Of a stretch of DNA of 34,597 nucleotides, positions 1 to 9,369 are shown piece by piece. How positions within the stretch are numbered: position 1 is the stretch's first letter; every line of letters starts with the position of its first letter. Source of the DNA: Candidatus Peregrinibacteria bacterium (GTDB lineage: Bacteria > Patescibacteriota > Gracilibacteria > UBA1369); contig WJJQ01000039.1 in NCBI GenBank assembly GCA_014729615.1, positions 1-34,597 on the forward strand, read 5' to 3'. The translations under genes and the position numbers were made by a program. The notes beneath the pieces were generated by a model that saw only the letters and a list, made by a program, of their open reading frames with translations, had not been told where the DNA came from and did no database searches.

Positions 1-522
1 CCAGTTATCTTTTTTTCCATATAAATAAATCAATTTCTTTTGACCCGGTTTGGCTTCACTCGCGCGTGTGAAACCCAAACTTTCCCAAACCGCAGCCGCT
101 TCGTCGTCGCGCGGAGCGTCTTCGTCTCCCGCAAAACAACTCACTACAAGTCTTTCCGGATCAATGCCGAGTCCGCCCTCTTCAACAGGTGTAGTTAAAA
201 ATTCATAACTCATTTTTATGGCTTCCTCTTTAAAGTAATCACCAAGTGACCAGTTACCCAACATTTCAAAAAAAGTACAGTGAGTATCATCACCAACTTC
301 ATCGATGTCATCTGTTCGAACACATTTTTGAAAATCCACAAGTCTTTTACCTCTGGGATGGGGCTCCCCTAAAAGATAAGGTACAAGAGGGTGCATCCCC
401 GCCGTGGTAAAAAGTACCGTTGGATCATTTTCCGGTATTAGTGAGGCACTTCCAATTTGTTGATGATTGTGTTTTTTAACGAAAAAATCTATAAATTTTT
501 GTCTTATGTCATTTGCATTCAT
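1..522 (-). CDS. alaS: Alanine--tRNA ligase, N-terminal part (cut by window edge)
   Basis: Class II aminoacyl-tRNA synthetase that charges tRNA-Ala. The first 174 codons are present and the rest lies beyond base 1. The ATG at 522-520 opens with MNANDIRQKFIDFF, followed by the class II motif region: FTTAGMHPLVPYLLG, the KRLVDFQKCVRTDDIDEVG segment and the FFEMLGNWSLGDYFK signature, all characteristic of AlaS. No stop or frameshift occurs in the visible part. It is divergent from the DUF3352 gene with a 101-bp gap, and no Shine-Dalgarno precedes the start. Identification is from recognised family motifs; only the catalytic core start is visible, so the editing and C-Ala domains cannot be judged. 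Confidence 0.95.
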   Translation of the reverse strand, partial: MNANDIRQKFIDFFVKKHNHQQIGSASLIPENDPTVLFTTAGMHPLVPYLLGEPHPRGKRLVDFQKCVRTDDIDEVGDDTHCTFFEMLGNWSLGDYFKEEAIKMSYEFLTTPVEEGGLGIDPERLVVSCFAGDEDAPRDDEAAAVWESLGFTRASEAKPGQKKLIYLYGKKDNW

Positions 523-562
523 TTTTCTAAAGTTAATTTTCAGAAATGCATTGTAGCAGTTC

Positions 563-591
563 TTGAATTTTATGCCAATTTTTGCGATACT
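563..591 (+). promoter_or_regulatory. Probable sigma70-type promoter of the DUF3352/DUF4012 pair
   Basis: TTGAAT (563-568) and GATACT (586-591) are separated by 17 bp and lie 33 bp upstream of the ATG at 624. The -10 is imperfect, so this is a moderate call. No other strong candidate is seen in the 523-623 gap. Confidence 0.4.
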
Positions 592-623
592 CAATATACA
601 TTTTTCCCTGTAAATAAATATAA

Positions 624-2504
624 ATGGCAAAGAAAAAGAAAAAGACCGTATCATCCACCAAAAAAAAGCAAACACAAAAAGTGGATGCGGATAAAAAAAC
701 TACTTCCGGTAAAAGTAAAAAAGGCACAAAAAAGTCAGCTGCAAAGCCAAAAACCACGACGAAAAAAAATACTGCCAAGCAAAAAAAAGTAAAAGTTACG
801 GCTCCAAAGCCGGAAGTAAAACAGCCTGAACAAAGGAAAGAGGTTTCAGACGCTAAAACGCAACGCGCAACCGGATTGGTTTTAATAATAGCGGGCGCTT
901 TATTATTGGCTTTTGTCGCGTACAATTTAATCAGTCAATTTTTGGGACCCAAAGACTTAAGCAGAGTACTGCCTGCTTCAAATACCATAGGATACATTGA
1001 GGTACTAACTAATCCCAATAATATACAGGTCAAGCAAAGTGTGGATAACATGCAAAATTATAAGGTGTTAATTGATGAAGTTCTAAAATCATATGAGAAT
1101 CAATATGGTATTGATTTTGACGACGATATTGGCAGTTGGATGGGCAGAAAAGCGGGGCTGGCCATTTTAAGGACAACGGGTGAAGAACCCAAGCTTGAAC
1201 CGATTTTGCTCGCGGAGGTGATTGATAAGGAAAAAGCTGTAAACTTTGTGCAAAAATTAGCTTTGAATTTAAGTGAAAAAGAAGTTGAAACAAAAGAATT
1301 CGGCAATGCGGAAATTTATTCTATTCACTCTGATGATACTTTCCAATTTGCTTTTCAGTATGGATTCATGATTGCGGGAAAAAATAAGTCTGTGGAAAAT
1401 TATATTATTTCAGTTGAAGAAGATTCAAAATTATTAAAACATGATGATGATTTCGCCAAAGTTAATAACAATATCAGCCAGGCGGGTGTTATGCGCGGAT
1501 ACCTCAATATTGAAAAATTACTGGGGGCTTTGGCTGAGGACGATAGCTTTATGGCGACAAGAGGAAGGCAATTAAGCGCATTGGAACCGTTTGTGGGCGT
1601 TTATCAAAGTACGGGCTTTAATCTAGTGGCTGAGAAAGGATCATTTTTGGCTCAGGAATATACAAGCCTGGACAAAGATAAAATGGATGGCAACGCATTT
1701 TTGACGTTTGATCGAAAATATCGTGGTAAATTACTTGGTTTTGCGAACAATGATCCGGTTTTTTACTTTGGAGGACACAATTTGGCCAATGAATATTCAA
1801 GAATGAAAAAAGTTTTCAGCAGTTCGACAAAAACACCCGAAACCTTTTTTCAAAGCCTGATTGATGATCAGGTAAACAAATATCTTGGAGAAAATATTTC
1901 AGTGGAAAAAGACTTGTTAAGACTGTTTCGCGGTGAATATTTGCTAACTGTGGAAAACAATTTTGAAGAACCCATTGTTACATTTATTCTGGAATTGGAA
2001 AATCCTTCAACCGATATCAACGCGTTTGAAGATTTGGTTGCGAAATTTGTTGATGCTAGCGGTTTCTTCTCGCCGGAAATTGTTACATTTGAATTGCCTG
2101 ACGGTACAATTGGAAAAGAAGTGGTGGCGAGCCCTGAGACCATTGAAAAGTCCACAAAAGTTTTTAATCAAAAAGAAATCAACTCATTGAAAATTGGAGA
2201 CACAGGTACGTTCGTTTATTACTCATACATAGATAATGTAGTGGCGGTTTCCAACAGCGAGGAAGCTATTCGCATTGCCATTAACAGAAGCGACAGTAAT
2301 TTTAAAACCGGTTTAACATCCACTAAAAAATATGAAAACGAAATCATACCTTTGATAAAAAATGCGGACCAGGTCTTTCAACTGAAGCCCGGCGCGCTTG
2401 GCACGTACATTGATTTACCTTTAAATCCTATAAACAGTGTGACTGCTTCAAAAAATTATTTTGATGACGGTATTTCAACGATTTATTCGATTGATGTCAT
2501 TTAA
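624..2504 (+). CDS. DUF3352-type membrane-anchored envelope protein
   Basis: Function unknown. The protein has 626 residues. Residues 1-80 are extremely rich in Lys, Thr and Ser and probably form a disordered cytoplasmic tail. One membrane helix follows (about 83-106, GLVLIIAGALLLAFVAYNLI), then a large extracytoplasmic domain beginning RVLPASNTIGYIEVLTNPNN and continuing with DIGSWMGRKAGLAIL. That pattern (Leu-Pro, 'a single copy', 'GxWxGxxxgla') is what I recognise as DUF3352. The gene lies 9 bp upstream of the DUF4012 gene on the same strand, so the two are almost certainly co-transcribed and may act together in the envelope. The ATG at 624 has an A/T-rich leader and no Shine-Dalgarno. A later start would remove the Lys tail; the tail directly continues the frame into the helix, so I keep the long form. 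Confidence 0.75.
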   Translation: MAKKKKKTVSSTKKKQTQKVDADKKTTSGKSKKGTKKSAAKPKTTTKKNTAKQKKVKVTAPKPEVKQPEQRKEVSDAKTQRATGLVLIIAGALLLAFVAYNLISQFLGPKDLSRVLPASNTIGYIEVLTNPNNIQVKQSVDNMQNYKVLIDEVLKSYENQYGIDFDDDIGSWMGRKAGLAILRTTGEEPKLEPILLAEVIDKEKAVNFVQKLALNLSEKEVETKEFGNAEIYSIHSDDTFQFAFQYGFMIAGKNKSVENYIISVEEDSKLLKHDDDFAKVNNNISQAGVMRGYLNIEKLLGALAEDDSFMATRGRQLSALEPFVGVYQSTGFNLVAEKGSFLAQEYTSLDKDKMDGNAFLTFDRKYRGKLLGFANNDPVFYFGGHNLANEYSRMKKVFSSSTKTPETFFQSLIDDQVNKYLGENISVEKDLLRLFRGEYLLTVENNFEEPIVTFILELENPSTDINAFEDLVAKFVDASGFFSPEIVTFELPDGTIGKEVVASPETIEKSTKVFNQKEINSLKIGDTGTFVYYSYIDNVVAVSNSEEAIRIAINRSDSNFKTGLTSTKKYENEIIPLIKNADQVFQLKPGALGTYIDLPLNPINSVTASKNYFDDGISTIYSIDVI

Positions 2505-2513
2505 GCAATAAAT

Positions 2514-4697
2514 GTGAAAAAAATTTTTCGCGACATCGAACAAAAAGATGAACAAATAATATCCCTAAAAAAAGACGAAAATAAATCTAAGCCGAAAGGG
2601 GGTCTGGTTTTGGATTGCTCAAAAAAACCTGGCAGAGGCAAAATTGGAAATGAAAAGAGTGCGTCAAAAATTAAGGATATCAGTAATTCAAAAGAAGACG
2701 ACGACGTTCTTTTTTTGCAAATAGGATCCGAAAAACAAAACAAAAATAAGGGCATATACGAGTCTATTAAAATCGCTGCGATTGGAATAGTAATTTTATT
2801 TTTGATAAATATTGTGAATGTTTATAACAACGGCTTAAACCTGGGTAATTCGATAGTAGCTTCCGCAGTGAACGGATATGAAACTTTGTTAAACGCGGGA
2901 GGTCAGGCGGAAGGTTATGATTTTAATGCGGCAGAGGTTACATTCACGAAGGCGAAAAAAAGCTTTGATGAAGCATTGAATAGTTTGTCTTTGCTTTCAA
3001 ATGGCCAGAATAGTTTATATGCGCATGGCATAACTTTTTCAACTGTTGAGTCTATTCTCAACGCGGCAAAAGAAATTTCGAACGCGGGCGAAAATTTCAG
3101 TAGGGGGATAGCCAATTTACAAGTTCTGCCCTCGCTTTTTATAGCTGAAAATATGCCGCAAAAAATTGGACTGAATAATGTGGAACGACCATCTTTAACT
3201 GAAAGAATTAAAGATGATTTTGAATATATTGAGCTGGCGATAAACAATTTGTCGAATGCGGAACTGGAATTGAATAAGGTAAATGATTTTATTTTACCGG
3301 GGCAATTGCGGGAAAAAATGGTATTAGCCAGAGAAAAAATCGAGGAATTAAATGATCTGCTTTTTGAAACCAGGCAAAAATTTCCGGCAGTTCTGGACTT
3401 ATTGGGTGATAGATACCCCCACAGGTATTTGGTGTTATTACAAAATGACACGGAAGCAAGACCAACCGGCGGTTTTATAGGTAGTTATATTATTCTTGAT
3501 ATCAACGACGGATACATTACAAAAATGGATTTCCATGACATTTATGAGTTGGACAATCAATTGAAAGAAAACATAGAACCTCCTCTGGATATATCATTAA
3601 TAACAGACAAATGGAGAATGAGGGACTCGAATTATTCGCCTGACTTCGCGATTTCGGCGGAAAAAAGCGCATGGTTTTTACAAAAGCAGGGTGGTCCGAG
3701 CGTGGATAGTATAATTGCCGTTAATTTAAGTTTTATTACAGATTTGTTGGCTCTTGGTGGACCGATGAAAATTGAAGGGTTGGAAGCGGATTTGACTGCC
3801 GAAAATTTTCAATTGGTTATTTCATACATAGTTGAGTCAAAATTGGAGGGAGATGAAAATCCAAAGCAAGTTCTATCCGATATTATCCCTAATTTTTTCA
3901 ATAGTATTCTTGCTGAAGTGGATTTGGGAGATTTTATGCAGACTACTTTGCAGGGTATTAATCAGAAAAAAGTTATGTTTTATTCCAGAAAAGAGGGTGT
4001 ACAGCAACTTTTCGAGGATCTTGATTTGACGCCTCATGTAAGAAGCTTGAATGAAAAAGAGGATTACTTGAATGTAATTGTTACATCTATTGGAGGGAAT
4101 AAAAGCGATAAGTTCATTAATCAAAATGTTTCTCATAGTACCTTTGTTCAAAAAAACGGGGCCATAATTGATGAAGTTACAATCGAAAGAAAACATAATT
4201 GGACCGAAAAGGATCTTGAAAAATGGCGTGAAATTTTATCTGAATTTGGTTTTAACCTGAACGACGGCACGATTATCGACATTTTGGGGCGGGGAAGAAA
4301 TAAAGCCTTTGTAAAAATATTTGTACCTGCGGGTTCAGAAATAATCGAGGTAAAAGGAATTGAAGAAGACATGGTAATCAGCACGCATGACGAAGAATTG
4401 AATAAGCATTATTTCATGTTTGTAACAGAGGTTGAAAACGGAAAATATGATACGGTGTCAATTAAATATAAATTACCTTTTAAACTTTCAATTAATCCAG
4501 CGGATTCATATAAGCTTTTTGTACAGAAACAGCCCTCGGTTAATGCCACATTTTTTAATAAAACCATGCTTTTCGAGCCGGGACTTGAAGGTTTAAAAAC
4601 CTATCCGGAAATGTTTAGTCCCCATAGCGACCTTAGTCTCAAGTACAGTGCCCCTCTAAAAAGAGATATTTACCTTTCTACTCTTGTGTCCAATTAA
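2514..4697 (+). CDS. DUF4012 domain membrane protein
   Basis: A 727-residue protein with a charged N-terminal segment (1-80), one membrane helix (about 85-103, IAAIGIVILFLINIVNVY), a helical stalk (about 105-290), and the DUF4012 core from about residue 300 (RYPHRYLVLLQNDTEARPTGG, then FIGSYIILDINDG). This core is shared with LCP-like and envelope proteins of CPR and Gram-positive bacteria; its biochemical role is not established. The start is GTG at 2514: the overlapping ATG at 2512 is followed at once by TGA and cannot be used. There are nine bases after the upstream stop and no Shine-Dalgarno. The 3' end overlaps the convergent mutL by 20 bp. Confidence 0.8.
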   Translation: MKKIFRDIEQKDEQIISLKKDENKSKPKGGLVLDCSKKPGRGKIGNEKSASKIKDISNSKEDDDVLFLQIGSEKQNKNKGIYESIKIAAIGIVILFLINIVNVYNNGLNLGNSIVASAVNGYETLLNAGGQAEGYDFNAAEVTFTKAKKSFDEALNSLSLLSNGQNSLYAHGITFSTVESILNAAKEISNAGENFSRGIANLQVLPSLFIAENMPQKIGLNNVERPSLTERIKDDFEYIELAINNLSNAELELNKVNDFILPGQLREKMVLAREKIEELNDLLFETRQKFPAVLDLLGDRYPHRYLVLLQNDTEARPTGGFIGSYIILDINDGYITKMDFHDIYELDNQLKENIEPPLDISLITDKWRMRDSNYSPDFAISAEKSAWFLQKQGGPSVDSIIAVNLSFITDLLALGGPMKIEGLEADLTAENFQLVISYIVESKLEGDENPKQVLSDIIPNFFNSILAEVDLGDFMQTTLQGINQKKVMFYSRKEGVQQLFEDLDLTPHVRSLNEKEDYLNVIVTSIGGNKSDKFINQNVSHSTFVQKNGAIIDEVTIERKHNWTEKDLEKWREILSEFGFNLNDGTIIDILGRGRNKAFVKIFVPAGSEIIEVKGIEEDMVISTHDEELNKHYFMFVTEVENGKYDTVSIKYKLPFKLSINPADSYKLFVQKQPSVNATFFNKTMLFEPGLEGLKTYPEMFSPHSDLSLKYSAPLKRDIYLSTLVSN

Positions 4698-6489
4698 AAT
4701 TCTTTCTTTGGAAATATTTTTCCAGTTGATCAAAAGTGATTTTAAACATTGTTGGCCTTCCATGCGGGCAACTATAAGGTAGTTCCAGTTTAAAAAGATC
4801 TTTAATAAGAGCTTCTTGTTCCGTTCTGCTTATTTTGTCACCAAATTTGATTGCGCTTCTACAGGCCGCGTAGGTTAATGCTTTTTCTTTTCTGCGGGTA
4901 AAATCACCCTTAACGGCATTATCAGCCAGATCGTCCAAAAGACTTATCATTGTTGATTCGACATCTTGTTTTACCATGTAATTTGGAACTGCAAAAATAC
5001 TGAAAGTATTGCCACCAAAATTTTCAATTTCAAAGCCAAGATTAGCTATGAGTTCACTATTTTGCGCTAGTATATTTTGCTGTTCCGGAGACAAGTCAAA
5101 CTGAATCGGCGCAAGCAAAGGCTGTGAAATAATGGCTTTTCGCTCAAATTCATCGACAAGTTTTTTATATTGTATGCGCTCATGTGCGGCATGCTGATCG
5201 ATTATCAACAATTCTTTGCCTTTTTGAACCAGAATATACGAATCATCCATTTGTCCTATTATTGTCACATCGGCATTATCACTGTTCAATTGATAGAATT
5301 CAGCTGTTTTTTCAGGGACTTCATAATCTTTTGATGTAGGTGTATTTTCAATTTCATTATTGTCATTTAAATTTGCCGCAACGGGCTTTGTCATTTCGAT
5401 TGTAAAACTCATTGCCTGATCAACTGTCGCTTTATCTTCAACCTTCAAAGGTTGGTGAGTTCGCGTGGAAGCTGAGTCAATTTGCATTTCCGGCATCAGT
5501 ACATTTTTTTCCAGTGACGCGCTACAGGCATTAATGAATATTTTAAAGATTTCTTTTTCATTTTTGAATCTTACTTCCGTCTTTCGAGGATGAACATTAA
5601 CATCGACCAACTCGGGTGAAATGTTCAAAAACAATACAAATACAGGATGTTTTTCTTTGGGGATTAATGAATAAAAACTTTGCTTAACGGCAAAAGAAAG
5701 TACATGTGATTTTACTTCCCGTCCATTTACAAAAATGCGTTGTCCTTTACGATTTGAGCGCGCGGCAAACGGTTTTCCAACATATCCTTCCAGTTTTATT
5801 TCACTATGACCATAAAAAACGGGAATCAACGAGTCAGCATATTGCCTGCCCAATAAGTCTTTTATTCGGATTAGTTGACTGTTTGTGGCGTTTAAATCAA
5901 AAACGATTTTGTCATCTTTTATCAATTTGAAAGACACGTTTGGATTAGCTAAAGCAATACCTGTTGCGACATCCAATATTTGGCCATATTCGGTGGAGTC
6001 ATTTTTCAAATATTTCTTTCGCGCCGGCACATTAAAAAAAAGCTCGGAAACTTCTATTGAAGTACCCGTTGAACATCCGCAATTTTCAACATTAATATTT
6101 TTTCCATCCTCAATTTTCACCAGAGTACCGGCTATATCTGCAGTTGTTTTAGTGCGCAACTGAACTTTCGATACAGAGGCTATACTTGCAATAGCCTCCC
6201 CTCTAAAACCAAGTGTATGTATATTAAAAAGGTCATCGGTTGTATAAATTTTGCTGGTTGCGTGTCTTTCAAAAGCAAGCTTTGCATCATCCGCAGACAT
6301 TCCATGTCCGTCATCGGTAATTTTAATTTTATCCAGTCCACTATTTGCTATTTCAATTACAATTTTTTTAGCGCCCGCATCCAATGCGTTTTCAACCAAT
6401 TCTTTTACCACCGATGCGGGCCTTTCAACTACCTCGCCGGCAGCAATCTGGTTAATTAAATTTTCCGGTAAAATTTTTATTCTATTCAT
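4678..6489 (-). CDS. mutL: DNA mismatch repair protein MutL
   Basis: GHKL-ATPase partner of MutS, 603 residues. The N-terminal ATPase motifs are intact: IAAGEVVERPASVVKELVEN, DAGA, DDGHGM and LGFRGEAIASI. After a short linker (about 345-400) comes the dimerisation domain with the metal-dependent nicking-endonuclease motifs: DQHAAHERIQYK at about 430, ACRSAIK, and CPHGRPT near the C-terminus, followed by FQR. It therefore looks like an endonuclease-type MutL rather than the E. coli type. One oddity: the family motif DQHA(x)2E(x)4E ends in Lys here instead of the second Glu. It overlaps mutS by 8 bp, implying translational coupling. Its 3' end overlaps the DUF4012 gene convergently by 20 bp. 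Confidence 0.95.
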   Translation of the reverse strand: MNRIKILPENLINQIAAGEVVERPASVVKELVENALDAGAKKIVIEIANSGLDKIKITDDGHGMSADDAKLAFERHATSKIYTTDDLFNIHTLGFRGEAIASIASVSKVQLRTKTTADIAGTLVKIEDGKNINVENCGCSTGTSIEVSELFFNVPARKKYLKNDSTEYGQILDVATGIALANPNVSFKLIKDDKIVFDLNATNSQLIRIKDLLGRQYADSLIPVFYGHSEIKLEGYVGKPFAARSNRKGQRIFVNGREVKSHVLSFAVKQSFYSLIPKEKHPVFVLFLNISPELVDVNVHPRKTEVRFKNEKEIFKIFINACSASLEKNVLMPEMQIDSASTRTHQPLKVEDKATVDQAMSFTIEMTKPVAANLNDNNEIENTPTSKDYEVPEKTAEFYQLNSDNADVTIIGQMDDSYILVQKGKELLIIDQHAAHERIQYKKLVDEFERKAIISQPLLAPIQFDLSPEQQNILAQNSELIANLGFEIENFGGNTFSIFAVPNYMVKQDVESTMISLLDDLADNAVKGDFTRRKEKALTYAACRSAIKFGDKISRTEQEALIKDLFKLELPYSCPHGRPTMFKITFDQLEKYFQRKNFNWTQE

Positions 6490-8983
6490 TTAAATTCAGT
6501 TTAATTTCTTCCAGTTTGTTTAGCGCCTGCAAAGGAGTTAAATTGTTTAAATCCATTGCTTTTAGTTTTGCAACAGCCTCTGCTTCAATCGGATTATGCT
6601 GTCTTTCAAAAATATTAACTTGTTCCTCGGACACTCTTTGACTTAGTTCTTTTTGTATTCCTTTTTCAAGAGTACCAACTTCAAGATCGTGTAGAATTTG
6701 CTTGGCGCGTTCAATGGTCTTACCGGGAAGACCCGCTAGTTTGGCCACTTCAATTCCATAGCTTTTGTCTATTCCTCCTTTCAATAATTTATAAAGAAAA
6801 ATAACACCCTTATCGTTTTCGGTAACGGCCACGGAATAGTTTTCAGCGTTGGATAATTTATCGGCCAATGGAATCAGTTCATGATAATGTGTAGCGAATA
6901 AAGACTTGGCTAAAATATCATCATGAATATATTCCAAAATTGACCAGGCAATACTCATACCGTCATATGTAGACGTGCCGCGCCCGATTTCATCCAAAAT
7001 TATTAAACTGTTTTCAGTGGCGTTTTTTAAAATGTTTGAAGCTTCCTCCATTTCAACCATAAAAGTGCTTTGCCCTTTTACCAAATTATCCGAAGCTCCG
7101 ACTCTGGTGAATATTCTGTCGGCAATACCCAGTTCCGCTGTTTTGGCCGGAACTAAAGATCCAATTTGAGCCATTAATACAATTAAAGCCACTTGTCTCA
7201 AGTATGTAGATTTTCCACCCATATTTGGGCCGGTAATTAATTTTATTCGTTCCTCATTTTGTATTAAAAAAGTGTCATTTGGCACAAAATTTTCCGCGTT
7301 ACTGACTTTTTCAATAACGGGATGGCGACCCTCATATATTATAATATTGTTTCCTTCGGTAATTTCCGGTTTTACATAACCGTTGCTTTTAGCAACATGT
7401 GTGAAACTCATCAATACATCTAAAAGTGCAATGGCTTTTGCGTTTGTTTTAATTAATTCAATATTCTCAAGCACAAAACTTCGTAGTTCATTGAAAATTT
7501 TCTGTTCAAGTGCGATTATTTTTTCTTCGGCATGTAAAACTTTTTCTTCAAATTCTTTTAATTCCGGAGTAATGAATCTTTCCGCATTAACAAGAGTTTG
7601 TTTTCTTATGTAAGTATTGGGAACTTTATCCAGTTGACCTTTTGAAATTTCTATATAGTAACCAAATACTTTATTGTATCTAATTTTCAAATTGTGGATT
7701 CCGGTTAGTTTAGACTCTTCATTTTGCAAATTCTGTATGAAGGTTTTTCCTTCTCTCGCAATTTTTTTAAGCTCATCAAGTTCATTGTTATAACCATCCG
7801 CAACAATGTTTCCATCTGTTAAACTTAATGGTGGATCTTCCACAATCGCATGATCGATAAGGTCAACCAGTGTTTGGCAAGGATCAAGTTCTGCGTGAAT
7901 TTTTTTTATAAGAACGGATTGTAACGTATTCAATAAAATTTTAATTTGCGGGACTTTGAATAGTGAATTTTTCAAGCCGACCAGATCACGTGCGTTACCT
8001 TTGCCCAGGCTTAATTTGCCAAGTAGTCTTTCCAAATCCATTATGCCTTCGAGTTCATCTTTAAGACGGTCAAAACTTTCTTCTTGGACTATTAAGTCTT
8101 GGACTGCGTCATGCCTTGCAACAATTATACTTTTATCTGTTAAAGGATGAGTTATGAAATACCTCATCAAACGACCGCCCATTGAAGTTTTGGTTTTATC
8201 AAGAACCCACAGTAATGACCCTTCTTTTTTGCCTTCTCTTAAGGTTTCCGTTAGCTCAAGATTTTTTAAAGTAGCCTCATCCAAATGCATAATTTTGTTC
8301 ATGTTCAAATTTTTGCATTCGGATAAATGCGCGATATTTTCATTTTTTTGGGTTTCTTTAAGGTATGACGATAATAAATTGATTGCTGTTTTTTCTTCGG
8401 TTTTTAAAGTAAACAAATAAATATGTGGAAAATTATCAGCAATCAAATTTACGAACCCTTCTGCGAATAATTCAGGATCATAAATGATTTCAGATGGATT
8501 AATCCTTTGTATTTCTGCCAGAACAGTGGAAAAATCCGAAAAATTTTCCGCAAAAAATTCACCTGTTAAAATGTCCGCAAATGCAATCTGAAAACCATTT
8601 TCATTAGTAATTGCCATGGCGTAATTATTGCTTTTTTCATCGAGTACTTTTTCGTCTAAAGTTGTACCGGGCGTCACGATTCTCACAACATCGCGCTTAA
8701 CTATTCCCGGTTCGTTTGGATCGGATAATTGTTCGCAAATGGCAACTTTTTTCCCGAGCTTTGTTAATTTGGCAATATATTGTTCAGCCGCATGATAGGG
8801 AACACCGCACATTGGCACACGATTTTCATCTTTACCTCGACCCGTAAGTGTAAGCCCCAGTAATTTTGACGTTTCAATAGCATCTTCAAAGAAAAGTTCA
8901 TAAAAATCTCCCAAGCGAAAAAAAAGAAGACAATCCCGGTATTTTTCTTTCAACTCCAGATACTGTTTCATCATCGGCGTCAT
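6482..8983 (-). CDS. mutS: DNA mismatch repair protein MutS
   Basis: Mismatch-recognition ATPase, 833 residues, close to the usual bacterial MutS1 length. The N-terminal mismatch-binding motif FYELF is present near residue 28 (RLGDFYELFFEDA). The C-terminal ABC-type ATPase has Walker A GPNMGGKST (about 585-595), Walker B LIILDEIGRG (about 660) and the FATHYHEL switch. The ATG at 8983 follows directly on the TAG of the YqfO-like gene (8986-8984), so no bases separate the two. The next gene is mutL, giving a mutS-mutL repair operon. The leader shows no Shine-Dalgarno; translation may depend on termination of the upstream gene. Confidence 0.97.
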   Translation of the reverse strand: MTPMMKQYLELKEKYRDCLLFFRLGDFYELFFEDAIETSKLLGLTLTGRGKDENRVPMCGVPYHAAEQYIAKLTKLGKKVAICEQLSDPNEPGIVKRDVVRIVTPGTTLDEKVLDEKSNNYAMAITNENGFQIAFADILTGEFFAENFSDFSTVLAEIQRINPSEIIYDPELFAEGFVNLIADNFPHIYLFTLKTEEKTAINLLSSYLKETQKNENIAHLSECKNLNMNKIMHLDEATLKNLELTETLREGKKEGSLLWVLDKTKTSMGGRLMRYFITHPLTDKSIIVARHDAVQDLIVQEESFDRLKDELEGIMDLERLLGKLSLGKGNARDLVGLKNSLFKVPQIKILLNTLQSVLIKKIHAELDPCQTLVDLIDHAIVEDPPLSLTDGNIVADGYNNELDELKKIAREGKTFIQNLQNEESKLTGIHNLKIRYNKVFGYYIEISKGQLDKVPNTYIRKQTLVNAERFITPELKEFEEKVLHAEEKIIALEQKIFNELRSFVLENIELIKTNAKAIALLDVLMSFTHVAKSNGYVKPEITEGNNIIIYEGRHPVIEKVSNAENFVPNDTFLIQNEERIKLITGPNMGGKSTYLRQVALIVLMAQIGSLVPAKTAELGIADRIFTRVGASDNLVKGQSTFMVEMEEASNILKNATENSLIILDEIGRGTSTYDGMSIAWSILEYIHDDILAKSLFATHYHELIPLADKLSNAENYSVAVTENDKGVIFLYKLLKGGIDKSYGIEVAKLAGLPGKTIERAKQILHDLEVGTLEKGIQKELSQRVSEEQVNIFERQHNPIEAEAVAKLKAMDLNNLTPLQALNKLEEIKLNLNE

Positions 8984-9307
8984 CTACATATTGATTAAAG
9001 GATAAACATCAATCGCGGGTTCTTCATAAGGATGTGCCTTTGTTACATCTACAATGACTTGTTTATATATTTCTGCGGGGCAGACGGTTTCAATTCTTTC
9101 CTCTATAACTTCTTCTATTTTATTTTGATTGCCGATAAATGGGTTACTGCCTTCCAGAGGTGTAAAACGTCCGGTACCCCGCATAGAAAATGAGCATTCT
9201 GAATAGTTTCCCATTTTTCCCGCGCCCGCTTTAGCCAAAGCATTACGAATAGATTCTGCGAATTCAACAGGTACATAAACAACAATTTTTACATATTTAA
9301 ACTCCAT
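8984..9307 (-). CDS. YqfO-like (NIF3-insert/PII-fold) small protein
   Basis: A 107-residue protein resembling the stand-alone version of the ferredoxin-fold domain inserted in YqfO/NIF3 proteins, related to CutA/PII folds. Recognised features are an initial strand KIVVYVPVEFAESIRNALAKAGAG, then GNYSECSFSMRGTGRFTPLEG, SNPFIG, and a closing KAHPYEEPAIDVYPL. Function is unknown; members of the fold bind metals or small ligands and form trimers. No NIF3 catalytic half is present. It is the first gene of a tight block with mutS and mutL, 62 bp downstream of the DUF62-like gene. The ATG at 9307 has an A/T-rich leader without Shine-Dalgarno. Confidence 0.75.
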   Translation of the reverse strand: MEFKYVKIVVYVPVEFAESIRNALAKAGAGKMGNYSECSFSMRGTGRFTPLEGSNPFIGNQNKIEEVIEERIETVCPAEIYKQVIVDVTKAHPYEEPAIDVYPLINM

Positions 9308-9341
9308 AATAATATTTAATCAAGCGCATGCATGATAATAA

Positions 9342-9353
9342 TTGATTAATCAA
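9342..9353. promoter_or_regulatory. 12-bp palindrome in the gap before the YqfO-mutS-mutL block
   Basis: TTGATTAATCAA is a perfect palindrome in the 62-bp gap between the DUF62-like stop and the YqfO-like start. It could be part of an operator or of a weak promoter (TTGAAT/TTGATT elements occur here without a convincing -10). In AT-rich DNA a 12-bp palindrome may arise by chance. Confidence 0.2.
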
Positions 9354-9369
9354 AATTCAATTATCCTTT

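Noticed and set aside
457..792. Plus-strand ORF overlapping the alaS start and the DUF3352 N-terminus
   Set aside because: It is an out-of-frame shadow of the Lys-rich DUF3352 coding region and alaS.
2512..2516. ATG at 2512 as start of the DUF4012 gene
   Set aside because: It is followed immediately by TGA; the overlapping GTG at 2514 is the only workable start.
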